From JASGDN01 sp049840815 (GTDB lineage: Bacteria > Chloroflexota > Chloroflexia > Thermomicrobiales > UBA6265), in contig JASGJI010000005.1 of the NCBI GenBank assembly GCA_049840815.1, positions 62,001-126,000 of the forward strand: DNA of 64,000 nucleotides, read 5' to 3'. A program made the position numbers and the translations under genes. Every line of letters begins with the position of its first letter. Position 1 is the stretch's first letter. Below the pieces are notes generated by a model. It had not been told where the DNA came from. It did not search any database and worked only from the letters and a program-made list of their open reading frames with translations. Below, piece after piece: positions 8,224-17,714 of the stretch.

Positions 8224-9003
8224 TCACCACCAGCCGTACGGGACGTTCTGATAGGGGTCCAGTTCGGGAAACACGCCGCAGTCCACGAGCTCGTCCACGC
8301 GGGCAAAGAAGGCGTCCAGTTCATCCGGAGCCAGCAGCCCATCGAACTCCGCCCGCACCGCATCGGCATCCTCGGTCAGGCCGACGAGATCCTCGAGCAC
8401 CGCCTGGTTGATCGGCAACTCGTTGTATTGCCAAAGCACCGTGCGCAGCTTCGGCTCGACATTGAACGTCAGGCCGTGATCGATTCCCCAGAGTCGGCCC
8501 GATGTACTGACGAGGCAATGCGCGAGCTTCCGGTCCGCGTTGTTCGTGATCAGGTCGAAGGCCACCATCCGCTCGATCTCCGGGCGGCGTTGCCCCCAGA
8601 ACCGGTGATCGTCCTCATGGTCCGGGTGCGGCTCGACATAGAGCTGCACGCTCCCCGACCCATGAGGGCCATCCCGCAGGACCGTCGGCGGCACGAGATG
8701 CCAACCGAGCCGCTTGCTGAGCAGGTAGGCGGCCCGCTCCCGGTGGCTCAGCGTGCCAACCGGGAAGTCCCACAGCGGACGTTCTCCCCGGCGGGGCTTG
8801 TAGATCGCCATGTGATCGCGTTTGCCCTCCACCCCGGTTTCCAGGGCAATGGCGAACGTGTAGTTGGAGCCCCACGGCACGAGCGACGCGGCAGTGATCT
8901 CAGCGTCCGTGAGCAGGCGAAGCGCCTCGTCTTCGGGCAACTCGGTCTGGGCGTACGATTCCTCGCCGTCATCGTCCTGAAGGCGCAAATGCAGGTCTGG
9001 CAT
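8224..9003 (-). CDS. SCO1664-family protein (phosphoinositide 3/4-kinase-like fold)
   Basis: A 259-aa protein resembling the actinobacterial SCO1664/TIGR03843 family, which has a distant PI3/PI4-kinase-like fold. Visible landmarks are 'GSNYTFAIAL' (glycine-loop region), 'AIYKPRRGERPLWDFP' (Lys that would bind ATP), 'DLITNNADRK' (catalytic-loop-like) and 'GIDHGLTFN' (DHG in place of DFG). The true substrate is unknown. The ATG at 9003 is preferred over an in-frame start further upstream because conservation begins there and GGAC precedes it. It is divergent from the FAH gene, sharing a 221-base region with paired inverted repeats. Confidence 0.8.
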   Translation of the reverse strand: MPDLHLRLQDDDGEESYAQTELPEDEALRLLTDAEITAASLVPWGSNYTFAIALETGVEGKRDHMAIYKPRRGERPLWDFPVGTLSHRERAAYLLSKRLGWHLVPPTVLRDGPHGSGSVQLYVEPHPDHEDDHRFWGQRRPEIERMVAFDLITNNADRKLAHCLVSTSGRLWGIDHGLTFNVEPKLRTVLWQYNELPINQAVLEDLVGLTEDADAVRAEFDGLLAPDELDAFFARVDELVDCGVFPELDPYQNVPYGWW

Positions 9004-9069
9004 GGAGCGTCCTGAATCGCTGGAAGGAATACGTGTGCCATACGGCGCGGCGGCATGCGACCGTCTCGC

Positions 9070-9152
9070 CCGATTGTACCGGCACGGCGAACCGGCGGTC
9101 GCGATTCCCTGCCCGGCCTGTCGCGCAATCCAGAATGGGCGGGTACAATCGG
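9070..9152. promoter_or_regulatory. Divergent promoter region with 11-bp inverted repeat pair
   Basis: CCGATTGTACC (9070-9080) and its exact reverse complement GGTACAATCGG (9142-9152) lie 61 bases apart. Each contains TACAAT, read outward. The left copy reads toward the SCO1664-like gene and the right copy toward the FAH-family gene. They are either mirror-image -10 elements or operator half-sites. Confidence 0.5.
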
Positions 9153-9224
9153 CGCAATTCTGGCAATCCATGTCCGGCATCGGTCCGGATCATCCCTCAT
9201 TCACGCGAAGGAGCGTTCGATTCT

Positions 9225-9998
9225 ATGAAGATCGTGCGATACGCGGATGCGACGACCGGAGACCTCTCCTACGGCATTGTCGAAGGCGAAACCGTCTATG
9301 CCGCCGGCGGCGACCTCTTCGGCAGCCTGGCGAAGGGCGCCGAGGTTGGTCCGCTCGCCGACCAGAAGATTGCCACCCCGCTCGATCCCGGCAAGGTCGT
9401 CTGCATAGGCATGAACTACCTGAAGCACGTCACCGAGATCGACCCCACCCGCACGGTGCCTACCGAGCCGGTGATCTTCATGAAGCCGAACTCGGCGATC
9501 ATCGCGCCGGGCGAGACGATCGAAATCGCCAACCCGCAGAACAACACCGACTACGAGGCAGAACTCGTCGTCGTCATCGGCAAAACGGCCCGCCGCGTCT
9601 CCGAAGCGGAAGCGCTCGATTACGTGCTGGGCTACACGTCCGGCAATGATGTCTCCGACCGCGTGCTCCAGGCCAAGGATGGCCAGTGGATTCGCGCCAA
9701 GGGCTTCGACACCTACCTGCCGCTTGGCCCGAGCATCGTCACCGATCTCGATCCGGCCAACACGAAGGTCGAGTCCCGCGTCAACGGAGAGACCCGGCAG
9801 TCCGACAACACGGACGGTCTGATCTTCAACGTGCCGTTCCTCATCAGCTTCCTCAGCAACGTGATGACGCTCAATCCGGGCGACATCATCATGACCGGCA
9901 CACCCTTCGGCGTCGGCCCGCTGAAGGATGGCGATGTCGTGGAGGTCGAGGTCGGCTCCATCGGCGTGCTCTCCAACCCGGTTGTGAATCGCGCCTGA
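9225..9998 (+). CDS. Fumarylacetoacetate hydrolase family protein
   Basis: A 257-aa FAH-family enzyme. Members cleave or isomerise C-C bonds of beta-diketo acids in aromatic or sugar acid degradation (FAH, HpcE, acylpyruvases). Landmarks are 'GKVVCIGMNYLKH' at the domain start, 'PVIFMKPNSAI', metal ligands in 'DYEAELVVVIG' (E-x-E) and 'GNDVSDR' (Asp), and 'NPGDIIMTGTPFGVG' near the end. The start is the ATG at 9225, with GAAGGAG upstream; longer in-frame starts lack conservation. A GC hairpin at 10046-10084 follows. The substrate cannot be told from sequence. Confidence 0.9.
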   Translation: MKIVRYADATTGDLSYGIVEGETVYAAGGDLFGSLAKGAEVGPLADQKIATPLDPGKVVCIGMNYLKHVTEIDPTRTVPTEPVIFMKPNSAIIAPGETIEIANPQNNTDYEAELVVVIGKTARRVSEAEALDYVLGYTSGNDVSDRVLQAKDGQWIRAKGFDTYLPLGPSIVTDLDPANTKVESRVNGETRQSDNTDGLIFNVPFLISFLSNVMTLNPGDIIMTGTPFGVGPLKDGDVVEVEVGSIGVLSNPVVNRA

Positions 9999-10045
9999 CG
10001 CCACGGAGCCATCTCGCGCAGACCCAATCTACCCACGGCGTATCC

Positions 10046-10084
10046 CCCGCCCGGCCCCTGCAATTCCCCAGGGTGCCGGGCGGG
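10046..10084 (+). terminator. Hairpin terminator after FAH-family gene
   Basis: A 15-bp GC stem, CCCGCCCGGCCCCTG against CAGGGtGCCGGGCGGG, with one bulged T and an 8-nt loop. It lies 48 bases after the stop codon. No clear T-run follows. Confidence 0.6.
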
Positions 10085-10171
10085 CCTGCGTGTATGCTAG
10101 GCACCATACCGTGCGGGCAACGTCGATGCCCCACGCCACCACCCACGGCACGCACGAGAGGCAGCCCAGTC

Positions 10172-11529
10172 ATGAACGTCACGATGTTTGGAACCGGATA
10201 CGTCGGCCTCGTCACCGGCGCCTGTTTCGCCGAGAGTGGCAACGATGTCATCTGCGTGGACATCGACGAGACCAAGATCGAGGCGCTGCGCCAGGGCGAA
10301 ATCCCCATCTACGAACCCGGCCTCGCCGAGATCGTCCGGCAAAACGTCGCCGCCGGTCGCCTCTCCTTCACCACCGACCCGCAGGCGGGCATTGCCCCGG
10401 CCGACGTGATCTTCGTGGCGGTCGGAACCCCCTCGCTCCCGGACGGCTCCTCCGACCTGAAGTACGTGCGAGCCGTGGCGGCCACCATCGGCCAGTACCT
10501 TGAGCGAGAGACCGTGATCGTCAACAAGTCGACCGTGCCGATCGGCACCGCCGACATGGTGAGCGCCATCATCCAGGAGCAGCTGGATGCGCGCGGCATC
10601 GAGGTCGCGTTCGATGTCGTCTCCAACCCCGAGTTCCTGAAAGAAGGCGCCGCCATCGACGACTTCCTGCGTCCGGACCGCATCGTGGTCGGCACGAGCA
10701 ACCCGCGCAGCCTCGAAGTGATGCAGCAGCTCTACGCGCCGTTCAATCGCAACCACAACCGCTTCCTGGCGATGGATGTCCGCTCCGCCGAACTGACGAA
10801 GTACGCCGCGAACGCGATGCTGGCCGCCAAGATCTCCTTCATGAACGAGATCGCGAACATCGCCGAGCGCGTTGGGGCCAATATCGAGAACGTCCGCATC
10901 GGCATCGGGTCCGATTCCCGCATCGGATACGGATTCATCTATGCCGGCATCGGGTACGGCGGCTCCTGCTTCCCGAAGGATGTCCGAGCCCTCGCCCATA
11001 CCGCCTGGGAGAACGGCTACGACGCCGAGATGATCCAGGCGATCGAATCCGTCAACCAGCGCCAGAAGCGCGTGCTGCTCGACAAGGTGCTGGAGCGCTT
11101 CGGGGGGATGTCGCGGGCCGCACCTTCGCGGTCTGGGGGCTCGCGTTCAAGCCGAAGACCGACGACATGCGCGACGCCCCGGCCCGCGCGATCATCGAAG
11201 GATTGTGGGAGCGTGGCGCAAAGGTCCAGGCCTACGATCCGGAGGCGATGGACGTGGCCGAGCGCCTTTACGGCGAGCGTCCGGACTTCATCCTCGCCCC
11301 GGAGCGGGACGAAGCCCTGCTGGGTGCCGACGCGCTGATCATCTGCACGGAGTGGCGGCAGTTCCGCAGCCCAGACTTCAAGGAACTCCGCGCGACCCTG
11401 AAGCAACCGCTGATCTTCGACGGGCGCAACATGTACGACCCGGACCGCATGGAACTGGAGGGCATCGAGTACATCGGGATCGGTCTTGGCGACCGGGCCA
11501 CCGTCCCGGCGACCGCCTCCGCCGACTGA
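10172..11529 (+). pseudogene. ugd: UDP-glucose 6-dehydrogenase, frameshifted
   Basis: Oxidises UDP-glucose to UDP-glucuronate for surface polysaccharide synthesis. The N-terminal NAD fold 'GTGYVGLVTGACFAE', 'STVPIGTAD', 'NPEFLKEGAAIDDF', 'AELTKYAANAMLA' and the active-site 'GYGGSCFPKD' with the catalytic Cys are all in frame 2. After 'LDKVLERFGG' the frame is lost. The C-terminal UDP-binding domain ('FAVWGLAFKPKTDDMRDAPA') continues in the next frame to 11529. Adding one G to the six-G run at 11102-11107 restores a normal 452-aa protein. Either a sequencing/assembly error or a genuine loss-of-function deletion is possible. Start ATG at 10172. Confidence 0.88.
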
Positions 11530-11561
11530 CCGCTGATTGATCGCAGGTGCAATCAGGATTC

Positions 11562-11599
11562 TGCACCCACCCTGCCGATGGTTCGGCAGGGTGGGTGCA
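11562..11599. terminator. Bidirectional hairpin between ugd and the UvrA-like gene
   Basis: Perfect 17-bp stem (TGCACCCACCCTGCCGA and its complement) with a TGGT loop, sitting between two convergent genes. There is no strong T-run on either side. Confidence 0.75.
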
Positions 11600-11616
11600 T
11601 TCGGATCCGCGTCGAA

Positions 11617-14007
11617 TCACGCCCCGACGTACGCCGCCAGGTGCTCGCCCGTCAGCGTTGAACGCGCCGCGACCAGGTCGGCAGGCGTTCCCTCGAACAC
11701 GACGCGACCGCCATCGTGCCCTGCGCCAGGCCCAAGATCGATGATCCAGTCCGCATGCGCCATCACCGCCTGATGATGCTCGATCACGATCACTGACTTC
11801 CCCGCATCCACCAGCCGGTCGAGCAGCCCGAGCAGCTGCTCCACATCCGCCAGATGCAACCCCGTCGTTGGCTCATCCAGCACGTAGATGCCGCCCTTGT
11901 CCCCCATATGCGTCGCCAGCTTCAGGCGCTGCCGCTCGCCGCCCGAGAGCGTCGTCAACGGCTGGCCCAGCGTCAGGTAGCCAAGACCCACATCGGCCAT
12001 CCGCGTCAGGATCGCGTGCGCCGCCGGAGTCTTCGCCGGACCGGCGCCGAAGAACTCGACCGCCTCCGCCACCGGCATGGCCAGCACCTCGGCGATGTTC
12101 CGGTCCCCCAGCAGGTACGTCAGCACCGCCGCCTGGAACCGCCTGCCACCACACTCCTCGCAGACCGTTGCCACACTCGCCATCGGCCCGAGATCGGTGT
12201 AGATCACCCCGGCCCCGTTGCAGGTCGGACACGCTCCCTCCGAGTTCGCGCTGAACAAGGCAGGCTTCACCCCGTTCGCCTTCGCAAAGGCCTTCCGGAT
12301 CGGATCGAGCAACCCCGTGTACGTGGCGGGATTGCTTCGCCGCGAGCCCCGGATCGCCCCCTGATCGACCGAGATCACGCCCTCCGCCTCCGGAATCGAT
12401 CCGTGAATCAGCGAACTTTTGCCAGACCCCGCCACGCCCGTCACGACGCAGAGCACGCCCATCGGGATATCCACGTCGACGTCCTGCAGGTTGTTTGCGT
12501 TCGCGCCCCGTACCGCCAGCATCCCCTTCGGCGAACGCACGGAAGGCTTCACCGACACCCGATCGTCCAGGTGCTGCCCGGTGAGGGTCCCGCTAGCCCG
12601 CAACTCGGCGACCGTGCCCTCGAAACAGACCGCACCACCGCGCGTTCCCGCGCCGGGGCCGAGATCCACGACGTGATCGGCGATCGCGATCATCTCCGGC
12701 TTGTGCTCCACCACGAGGACCGTGTTGCCCTTGTCGCGCAACTGAAGCAGCAGATCATTCATCCGCTGGATGTCGTGCGGGTGCAGCCCGATCGTCGGCT
12801 CGTCGAAGACATAGGTCACGTCCGTCAGCGACGATCCCAGATGACGAATCATCTTCGTGCGCTGCGCCTCTCCACCGGAAAGCGTGCCAGATGGCCGCTC
12901 CAGTGAGAGATAGCCCAGGCCGATCTCCACAAAGGCATCGAGCACGCCTTGCAGCTTCTCCATCAGCGGGGCGACACCCGGATCGTCGATCCCCCGCGTC
13001 CATACGGCGAGGTCGCTGATCTGCATCGCACAGGCATCGGCGATGCTGATCCCCGCAATCTTCGAGGACCGAGCCTCCGCGCTCAGCCGCGTGCCTTCGC
13101 ACTCCGGGCAGACGGTGAGGATGGCCGCCCGCTCCACAAAGGCACGGATGTGTGGCTGTAAGGCATCGAGATCCTTCGAGAGGAACGACTTCTGAATGCG
13201 CGGGATCAGCCCTTCGTAGGTGAGGTTGACCCCATCGACCTTGATCTTCGTCGGCTCCTTGTAGAGCAGGTCGTGCAGTTCCCGCTTCGAGAAGTCCCGA
13301 ATCGGCTTGTCCGGATCGAAGAACCCGCACCCGGCAAAGATCCGGCCATACCAACCGTCCACGCTGTAGCCGGGAATGGTCAACGCGCCCTCGTTGAGCG
13401 TTTTGTCGGCGTCATAGAGCTGCGTCAGGTCGAAATCGGAGACCCGCCCCATCCCCTCGCACCGTGGGCACATGCCACCGGTGCGGGAGTATGTCCGGAC
13501 CTCTGCCTGCGTCTTTTCACCGCGCTGAACAGTGACGGCGCCTGTCCCACTGATCGAGGCCACGTTGAACGAGAACGCGTTCGGCGACCCGATCTGTGGC
13601 TGCCCGAGGCGACTGAACAGGATGCGGAGCAGCGCATTCGCATCGGTCGCCGTTCCGACCGTGGAGCGGGCGTTGGCGCCCATCCGCTCCTGATCGACGA
13701 TGATCGCCGTCGTCAACCCGTCGAGGACATCGACATCGGGCCGAGCCAGCGTGGGCATGAAGCCCTGCACGAATGCGCTGTAGGTCTCGTTGATGAGGCG
13801 CTGCGATTCCGCCGCGATGGTCCCGAACACCAATGAGCTCTTCCCGGAACCGGAGACACCCGTGAAGACCGTCAGGCGGCGCTTGGGGAGATCCAGGTCG
13901 ATCCCCTTGAGGTTGTTCTCCCGCGCACCACGTACGCGGATCAGATCGTGTCGGTCGGCGGCATGCGTCTCGATAGACGTCTCCAAGCGATCGGGGGCGA
14001 CACTCAT
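11617..14007 (-). CDS. UvrA-like ABC ATPase lacking the UvrB-binding domain
   Basis: A 796-aa tandem ABC protein of the UvrA superfamily. Two Walker A motifs (GVSGSGKSS near residue 50, GVAGSGKSS in the second half) are present. So are two signatures (LSGGEAQR, LSGGERQR) and two Walker B segments ('VFDEPTIGLH', 'VLDEPTTGLH'). Cys-pair zinc motifs occur at 'CPRCEGMG', 'CPECEGTR', 'CPTCNGAG' and 'CEECGGRR'. It is about 150 residues shorter than canonical UvrA: the first Walker A is followed closely by 'NETYSAFVQGF', with no room for the UvrB-interaction domain. Such paralogues (UvrA2, DrrC-like) are linked to drug or DNA-damage tolerance. Start ATG 14007 after AGGAG. Confidence 0.9.
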   Translation of the reverse strand: MSVAPDRLETSIETHAADRHDLIRVRGARENNLKGIDLDLPKRRLTVFTGVSGSGKSSLVFGTIAAESQRLINETYSAFVQGFMPTLARPDVDVLDGLTTAIIVDQERMGANARSTVGTATDANALLRILFSRLGQPQIGSPNAFSFNVASISGTGAVTVQRGEKTQAEVRTYSRTGGMCPRCEGMGRVSDFDLTQLYDADKTLNEGALTIPGYSVDGWYGRIFAGCGFFDPDKPIRDFSKRELHDLLYKEPTKIKVDGVNLTYEGLIPRIQKSFLSKDLDALQPHIRAFVERAAILTVCPECEGTRLSAEARSSKIAGISIADACAMQISDLAVWTRGIDDPGVAPLMEKLQGVLDAFVEIGLGYLSLERPSGTLSGGEAQRTKMIRHLGSSLTDVTYVFDEPTIGLHPHDIQRMNDLLLQLRDKGNTVLVVEHKPEMIAIADHVVDLGPGAGTRGGAVCFEGTVAELRASGTLTGQHLDDRVSVKPSVRSPKGMLAVRGANANNLQDVDVDIPMGVLCVVTGVAGSGKSSLIHGSIPEAEGVISVDQGAIRGSRRSNPATYTGLLDPIRKAFAKANGVKPALFSANSEGACPTCNGAGVIYTDLGPMASVATVCEECGGRRFQAAVLTYLLGDRNIAEVLAMPVAEAVEFFGAGPAKTPAAHAILTRMADVGLGYLTLGQPLTTLSGGERQRLKLATHMGDKGGIYVLDEPTTGLHLADVEQLLGLLDRLVDAGKSVIVIEHHQAVMAHADWIIDLGPGAGHDGGRVVFEGTPADLVAARSTLTGEHLAAYVGA

Positions 14008-14157
14008 CGCGAAATGCTCCTGTTCGGGGGAATAGTCAGAGTCACGAGCGATGGGGATGCTGCAGCAGCGTCCCTACTGGTGAACGTACAGTATCGCCGA
14101 CCATCGTCGGTCACGCGACGACAGCATTCACCGGAATCCACATCGCGGAAAACGCAA

Positions 14158-14184
14158 CGCCCCCTGCCGAATCGGCAGGGGGCG
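14158..14184 (-). terminator. Hairpin terminator after ctaB
   Basis: Perfect 12-bp stem CGCCCCCTGCCG / CGGCAGGGGGCG with a 3-nt loop, 25 bases downstream of the ctaB stop on the minus strand. A T-rich stretch (TTGCGTTTT) follows. Confidence 0.75.
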
Positions 14185-14208
14185 TACGCAGGTCGATGGA
14201 ATGACGCC

Positions 14209-15114
<906 letters not shown>

Positions 15115-15541
15115 GCGCCTGCTCCACCAGCCTGGATTGAATGGATTACGGAAGGGACATGGAAGCCGGGGTGTTCGGATCGCCTGCATCGTTGCAGCCA
15201 TCGGCACCGACGCACGATGGGACGCGGGAATCCATCCCCAGCACATTGTACGGCTCGAGGACCATTCGCGCATCGTGGCCTGGCCTGAGGTCCAGGCGGT
15301 GATGCCCGATCAAACTCTCCCCGACAGCATGACCCAATCGGCGGCCTGATCCGGCGACATCGAAAAATCCAGGGCAGAACCCCCTTGACAAACCCTCGGG
15401 GAACGGAGATTCTGTGATTTATCTCACGAGTCAGTATACCGATCGTTATAGTGACTCCTCGATCACCAGATTGACTATCATCGCCAACCGAACCTCTTAC
15501 GCGCTCACCGTCGAACGCGCCCGCATCGAAGGAGATGTCCT
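15115..15541. other. Divergent regulatory region, no gene seen
   Basis: A 427-base gap between divergent ctaB and the 91-aa gene. Short reading frames here show no family character. It contains a TTGACA at 15385-15390, a CRP-type site (15413-15428) and a 30-bp near-palindrome (15428-15457). Confidence 0.6.
15413..15457. promoter_or_regulatory. CRP/FNR-like site abutting a 30-bp dyad operator
   Basis: TGTGA-TTTATC-TCACG (15413-15428) matches nine of ten positions of TGTGA-N6-TCACA. It is followed directly by a dyad at 15428-15457: arms GAGTCA and TGACTC, with internal TATA and GATC elements, and 26 of 30 positions symmetric. It lies about 85 bases before the start at 15542. Confidence 0.55.
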
Positions 15542-15817
15542 GTGGTAGCTGCTCCCCTCACCCTGCTTGATCCCACCGACTACAAGACCTTTCTCTCCGC
15601 CGGCCAGCGATTCGTCGCCAGTGATCTCATCACCGAAGCTGGCACCGGCGAGGTCACGATCGCCCGCCTCGTATACGACCGATATGGCTTCCTGCACGTC
15701 ACGCTCCGCACGGATGACGGACGGGAGATCAGCGCCTTTGCCGAGCAGATCGAGATCGCGATCGAGGAAGGCCATCTCAGCCCCATTGGCACGCCGACCC
15801 TCGTCAGCGTCTGCTAA
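15542..15817 (+). CDS. Hypothetical 91-aa protein
   Basis: Not recognised. It is real by several signs: GTG start at 15542 preceded by AAGGAG, a strong operator-like dyad upstream, and a rho-independent terminator downstream (15884-15920). The protein is soluble and acidic, with predicted beta-rich segments ('GEVTIARLVYDRYGFLHVTLR' region) and one C-terminal Cys as the last residue. No signal peptide or membrane segment. It stands alone as a monocistronic unit, which fits a small regulated protein. Confidence 0.65.
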   Translation: MVAAPLTLLDPTDYKTFLSAGQRFVASDLITEAGTGEVTIARLVYDRYGFLHVTLRTDDGREISAFAEQIEIAIEEGHLSPIGTPTLVSVC

Positions 15818-15883
15818 GACAATCCGTCGATACGACCACCGCATCGACGGACTCCAGGCTTCACGATACAGACACAACCACGA

Positions 15884-15920
15884 AGACGCCTCCGGTCAAC
15901 GATGACCGGAGGCGTCTTTT
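15884..15920 (+). terminator. Rho-independent terminator
   Basis: Perfect 15-bp stem AGACGCCTCCGGTCA / TGACCGGAGGCGTCT with an ACGA loop, followed by TTT on the plus strand. It serves the 91-aa gene and may also stop convergent mscL transcripts. Confidence 0.9.
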
Positions 15921-15941
15921 CTCGTTCTGGATGCAGCGCGA

Positions 15942-16385
15942 CTACAGCTCCGACGTGCAGAATCCGCAGCGCGTCGCCTCGATCGGCACCTCGTTGATGC
16001 AATACGGGCACTTCTTGGTCGTGGGATCGGCGGGCGGCTCCGTCCGCGACCGCGCGATGAGCATGTTCATCGGCTTCACCACGAAGAAGAAGATGACTGC
16101 CGCCGTAATCAGGAACGCGATGAGGACGTTCAGGAACGACCCGACAGCGAACCATGCGCCATTGATGTGGAACCCGATCTCACTGTAGTCGGGCTGCCCG
16201 CCGATTGCCGCGATCAACGGGGTGATGAAGGCATCGGTGAACCCGGAAACCACGCTTCCGAAAGCGGCACCGATGACCACCGCGACCGCCAGATCGATCA
16301 CGTTCCCGCGCAACAGGAACGCCTTGAACTCATTCAGCAGCGGTGCATTCGTCACTGACTTCATACGCTGGACGTTTTGAGCCAC
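15942..16385 (-). CDS. mscL: Large-conductance mechanosensitive channel with C-terminal zinc ribbon
   Basis: Pentameric emergency-release channel opened by membrane tension during osmotic downshock. It is 147 aa from the GTG at 16385, with GGGGGAAG just upstream; an ATG seven codons later is the alternative. The first membrane helix carries the family pattern 'GNVIDLAVAVVIGAAFG', and the second is 'VLIAFLITAAVIFFFVV'. The C-terminus carries two Cys pairs (C126/C129 and C140/C143) in the style of a small zinc ribbon, instead of the plain helical bundle of E. coli MscL. The ribbon would sit in the cytoplasm. Confidence 0.93.
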   Translation of the reverse strand: MAQNVQRMKSVTNAPLLNEFKAFLLRGNVIDLAVAVVIGAAFGSVVSGFTDAFITPLIAAIGGQPDYSEIGFHINGAWFAVGSFLNVLIAFLITAAVIFFFVVKPMNMLIARSRTEPPADPTTKKCPYCINEVPIEATRCGFCTSEL

Positions 16386-16472
16386 GGAACTTCCCCCTCA
16401 TCGCATGGAAACGATACGCATCCGGTCCGTCACAACGACGACCTGTTCTTCCGCCAGGGTCGTGGCGCCATT

Positions 16473-17714
16473 CTACACCTGGGGCGCGCAAGAACTCGCG
16501 GTCGCGGTCAAGGTGTAGGTCGCCTCCCCTTGCTCGTTGCCCATGAAGAACGTCTCGCCACAGGCATTCGTGAACTCGGCCGCGGCGCCAATGGAGGTGT
16601 AGACCGTGAAGGTCGCCCCCGCAATGGCGCCGGTCATCTGCCCAGGCTGCAACTCCCCGTCAAAGACAGCGACGCCGTCCGCCGTGACCACCACGTAGAT
16701 CGCCGAGTTCACGGCAGTGACATTGATGCTCGTCACATAGTTGCCATTGGCATCCTGCTGGGCACCGCCCGGCTGGGAAGCAACCGTCCCCGAGGACTGG
16801 TCAGGCTGACTCGCAGCTCCCTGGTTCGGGGACGATGACGCCACCGTCGCCTCTGAGGTCGAGGCGACGGTGGCCTGAACGCGCGGCACCCCCGCCGTCT
16901 CATCCGAAACCGCGCCTCCAATCGCGAGCACAACGTAGACGGCGGGCGAGGTACCGGAGTTGTGGACCGTGCCCGTGCCCGCGACGGTCTTGCCGTCACC
17001 AACGACCAGACGGTTCGCCCCCTGGCCATCGTTCACATCGACATCGACCTGGCCGCTCGTCACCATGATCAGCGCCGAGCCCGTGTGCGCACCAATCTGC
17101 GCCTCCTCGTCCGCGCGAAGCACGTACCGCGTGAGGGTCATCGAGTAGGTACCCTCGCGAATGCCGGTGATCGCCGGTCCCTCGTAGAAGGCGGCCGCTG
17201 GCACATCGGCCGCACCACCAATGCGGAACGCCCATGCCGTCGCCCCGGCAGCGCCCATCCCAGCCGATCCGCCGGAGATCGTGTAGGGATCGTCGGCAGC
17301 GAGGAAGTACGACGCGCCTGGATCGACCTGCGCCCGCTTGGCGGTCAGATCGTTGCGCACAATCGCCGTGCCGGTGCGCTGATAGAGGATGGTGGTAGGG
17401 CCGCCCTTGGACTTCGCATCGGCAGGCGGGCCGAACGTCTCCTCCTCGACCGACCACACGACATCACTTCCCGGCAGGTAGACCAGACCAGTCGCGAGGA
17501 CTGCTGGTGCGCCCGCACCGGTCGCCGGCTCGACCACCGGTGGCATGGTCGCCTCCGGGGCCGGCGTCGGCGAGGACACCGGAGTGGAGTTCTGCGCGAG
17601 CGCGCCGTATGGCGCGGCAAGCAGGAACGCCAGCATCGCGACCAGCGCCATCACCCCTGTTCGTTTCACCAGCATGCGCCCGGCCCATACGGCACTGGGC
17701 GGTGCAGACTTCAT
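16473..17714 (-). CDS. Secreted cupin-like / RodZ-C-like domain protein
   Basis: A 413-aa exported protein from the ATG at 17714; a TTG six bases upstream has better spacing to GGGAG. The signal peptide spans about residues 14-41, ending 'YGALAQ'. A Pro/Thr/Ser linker is followed by a beta-rich region with cupin-like strands ('SGQVDVDVNDG', 'VHNSGTSPAVYVVL'). A low-complexity Ser/Gln linker leads to a C-terminal module ('INVTAVNSAIYVVVTADG' ... 'FTVYTSIGAAAEF') resembling the DUF4115/RodZ C-terminal domain. Function unknown; extracellular binding is likely. It is divergent from the glycosyltransferase gene. Confidence 0.75.
   Translation of the reverse strand: MKSAPPSAVWAGRMLVKRTGVMALVAMLAFLLAAPYGALAQNSTPVSSPTPAPEATMPPVVEPATGAGAPAVLATGLVYLPGSDVVWSVEEETFGPPADAKSKGGPTTILYQRTGTAIVRNDLTAKRAQVDPGASYFLAADDPYTISGGSAGMGAAGATAWAFRIGGAADVPAAAFYEGPAITGIREGTYSMTLTRYVLRADEEAQIGAHTGSALIMVTSGQVDVDVNDGQGANRLVVGDGKTVAGTGTVHNSGTSPAVYVVLAIGGAVSDETAGVPRVQATVASTSEATVASSSPNQGAASQPDQSSGTVASQPGGAQQDANGNYVTSINVTAVNSAIYVVVTADGVAVFDGELQPGQMTGAIAGATFTVYTSIGAAAEFTNACGETFFMGNEQGEATYTLTATASSCAPQV

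Noticed and set aside
11102..11107. Programmed ribosomal frameshift in ugd
   Set aside because: No slippery heptamer with downstream structure was evident, the family is not known to use frameshifting, and two other genes nearby show the same type of loss.
15385..15413. TTGACA promoter before the 91-aa gene
   Set aside because: The -35 is perfect, but the hexamer 17 bases downstream (GATTCT) matches only three of six positions; kept as a note only.
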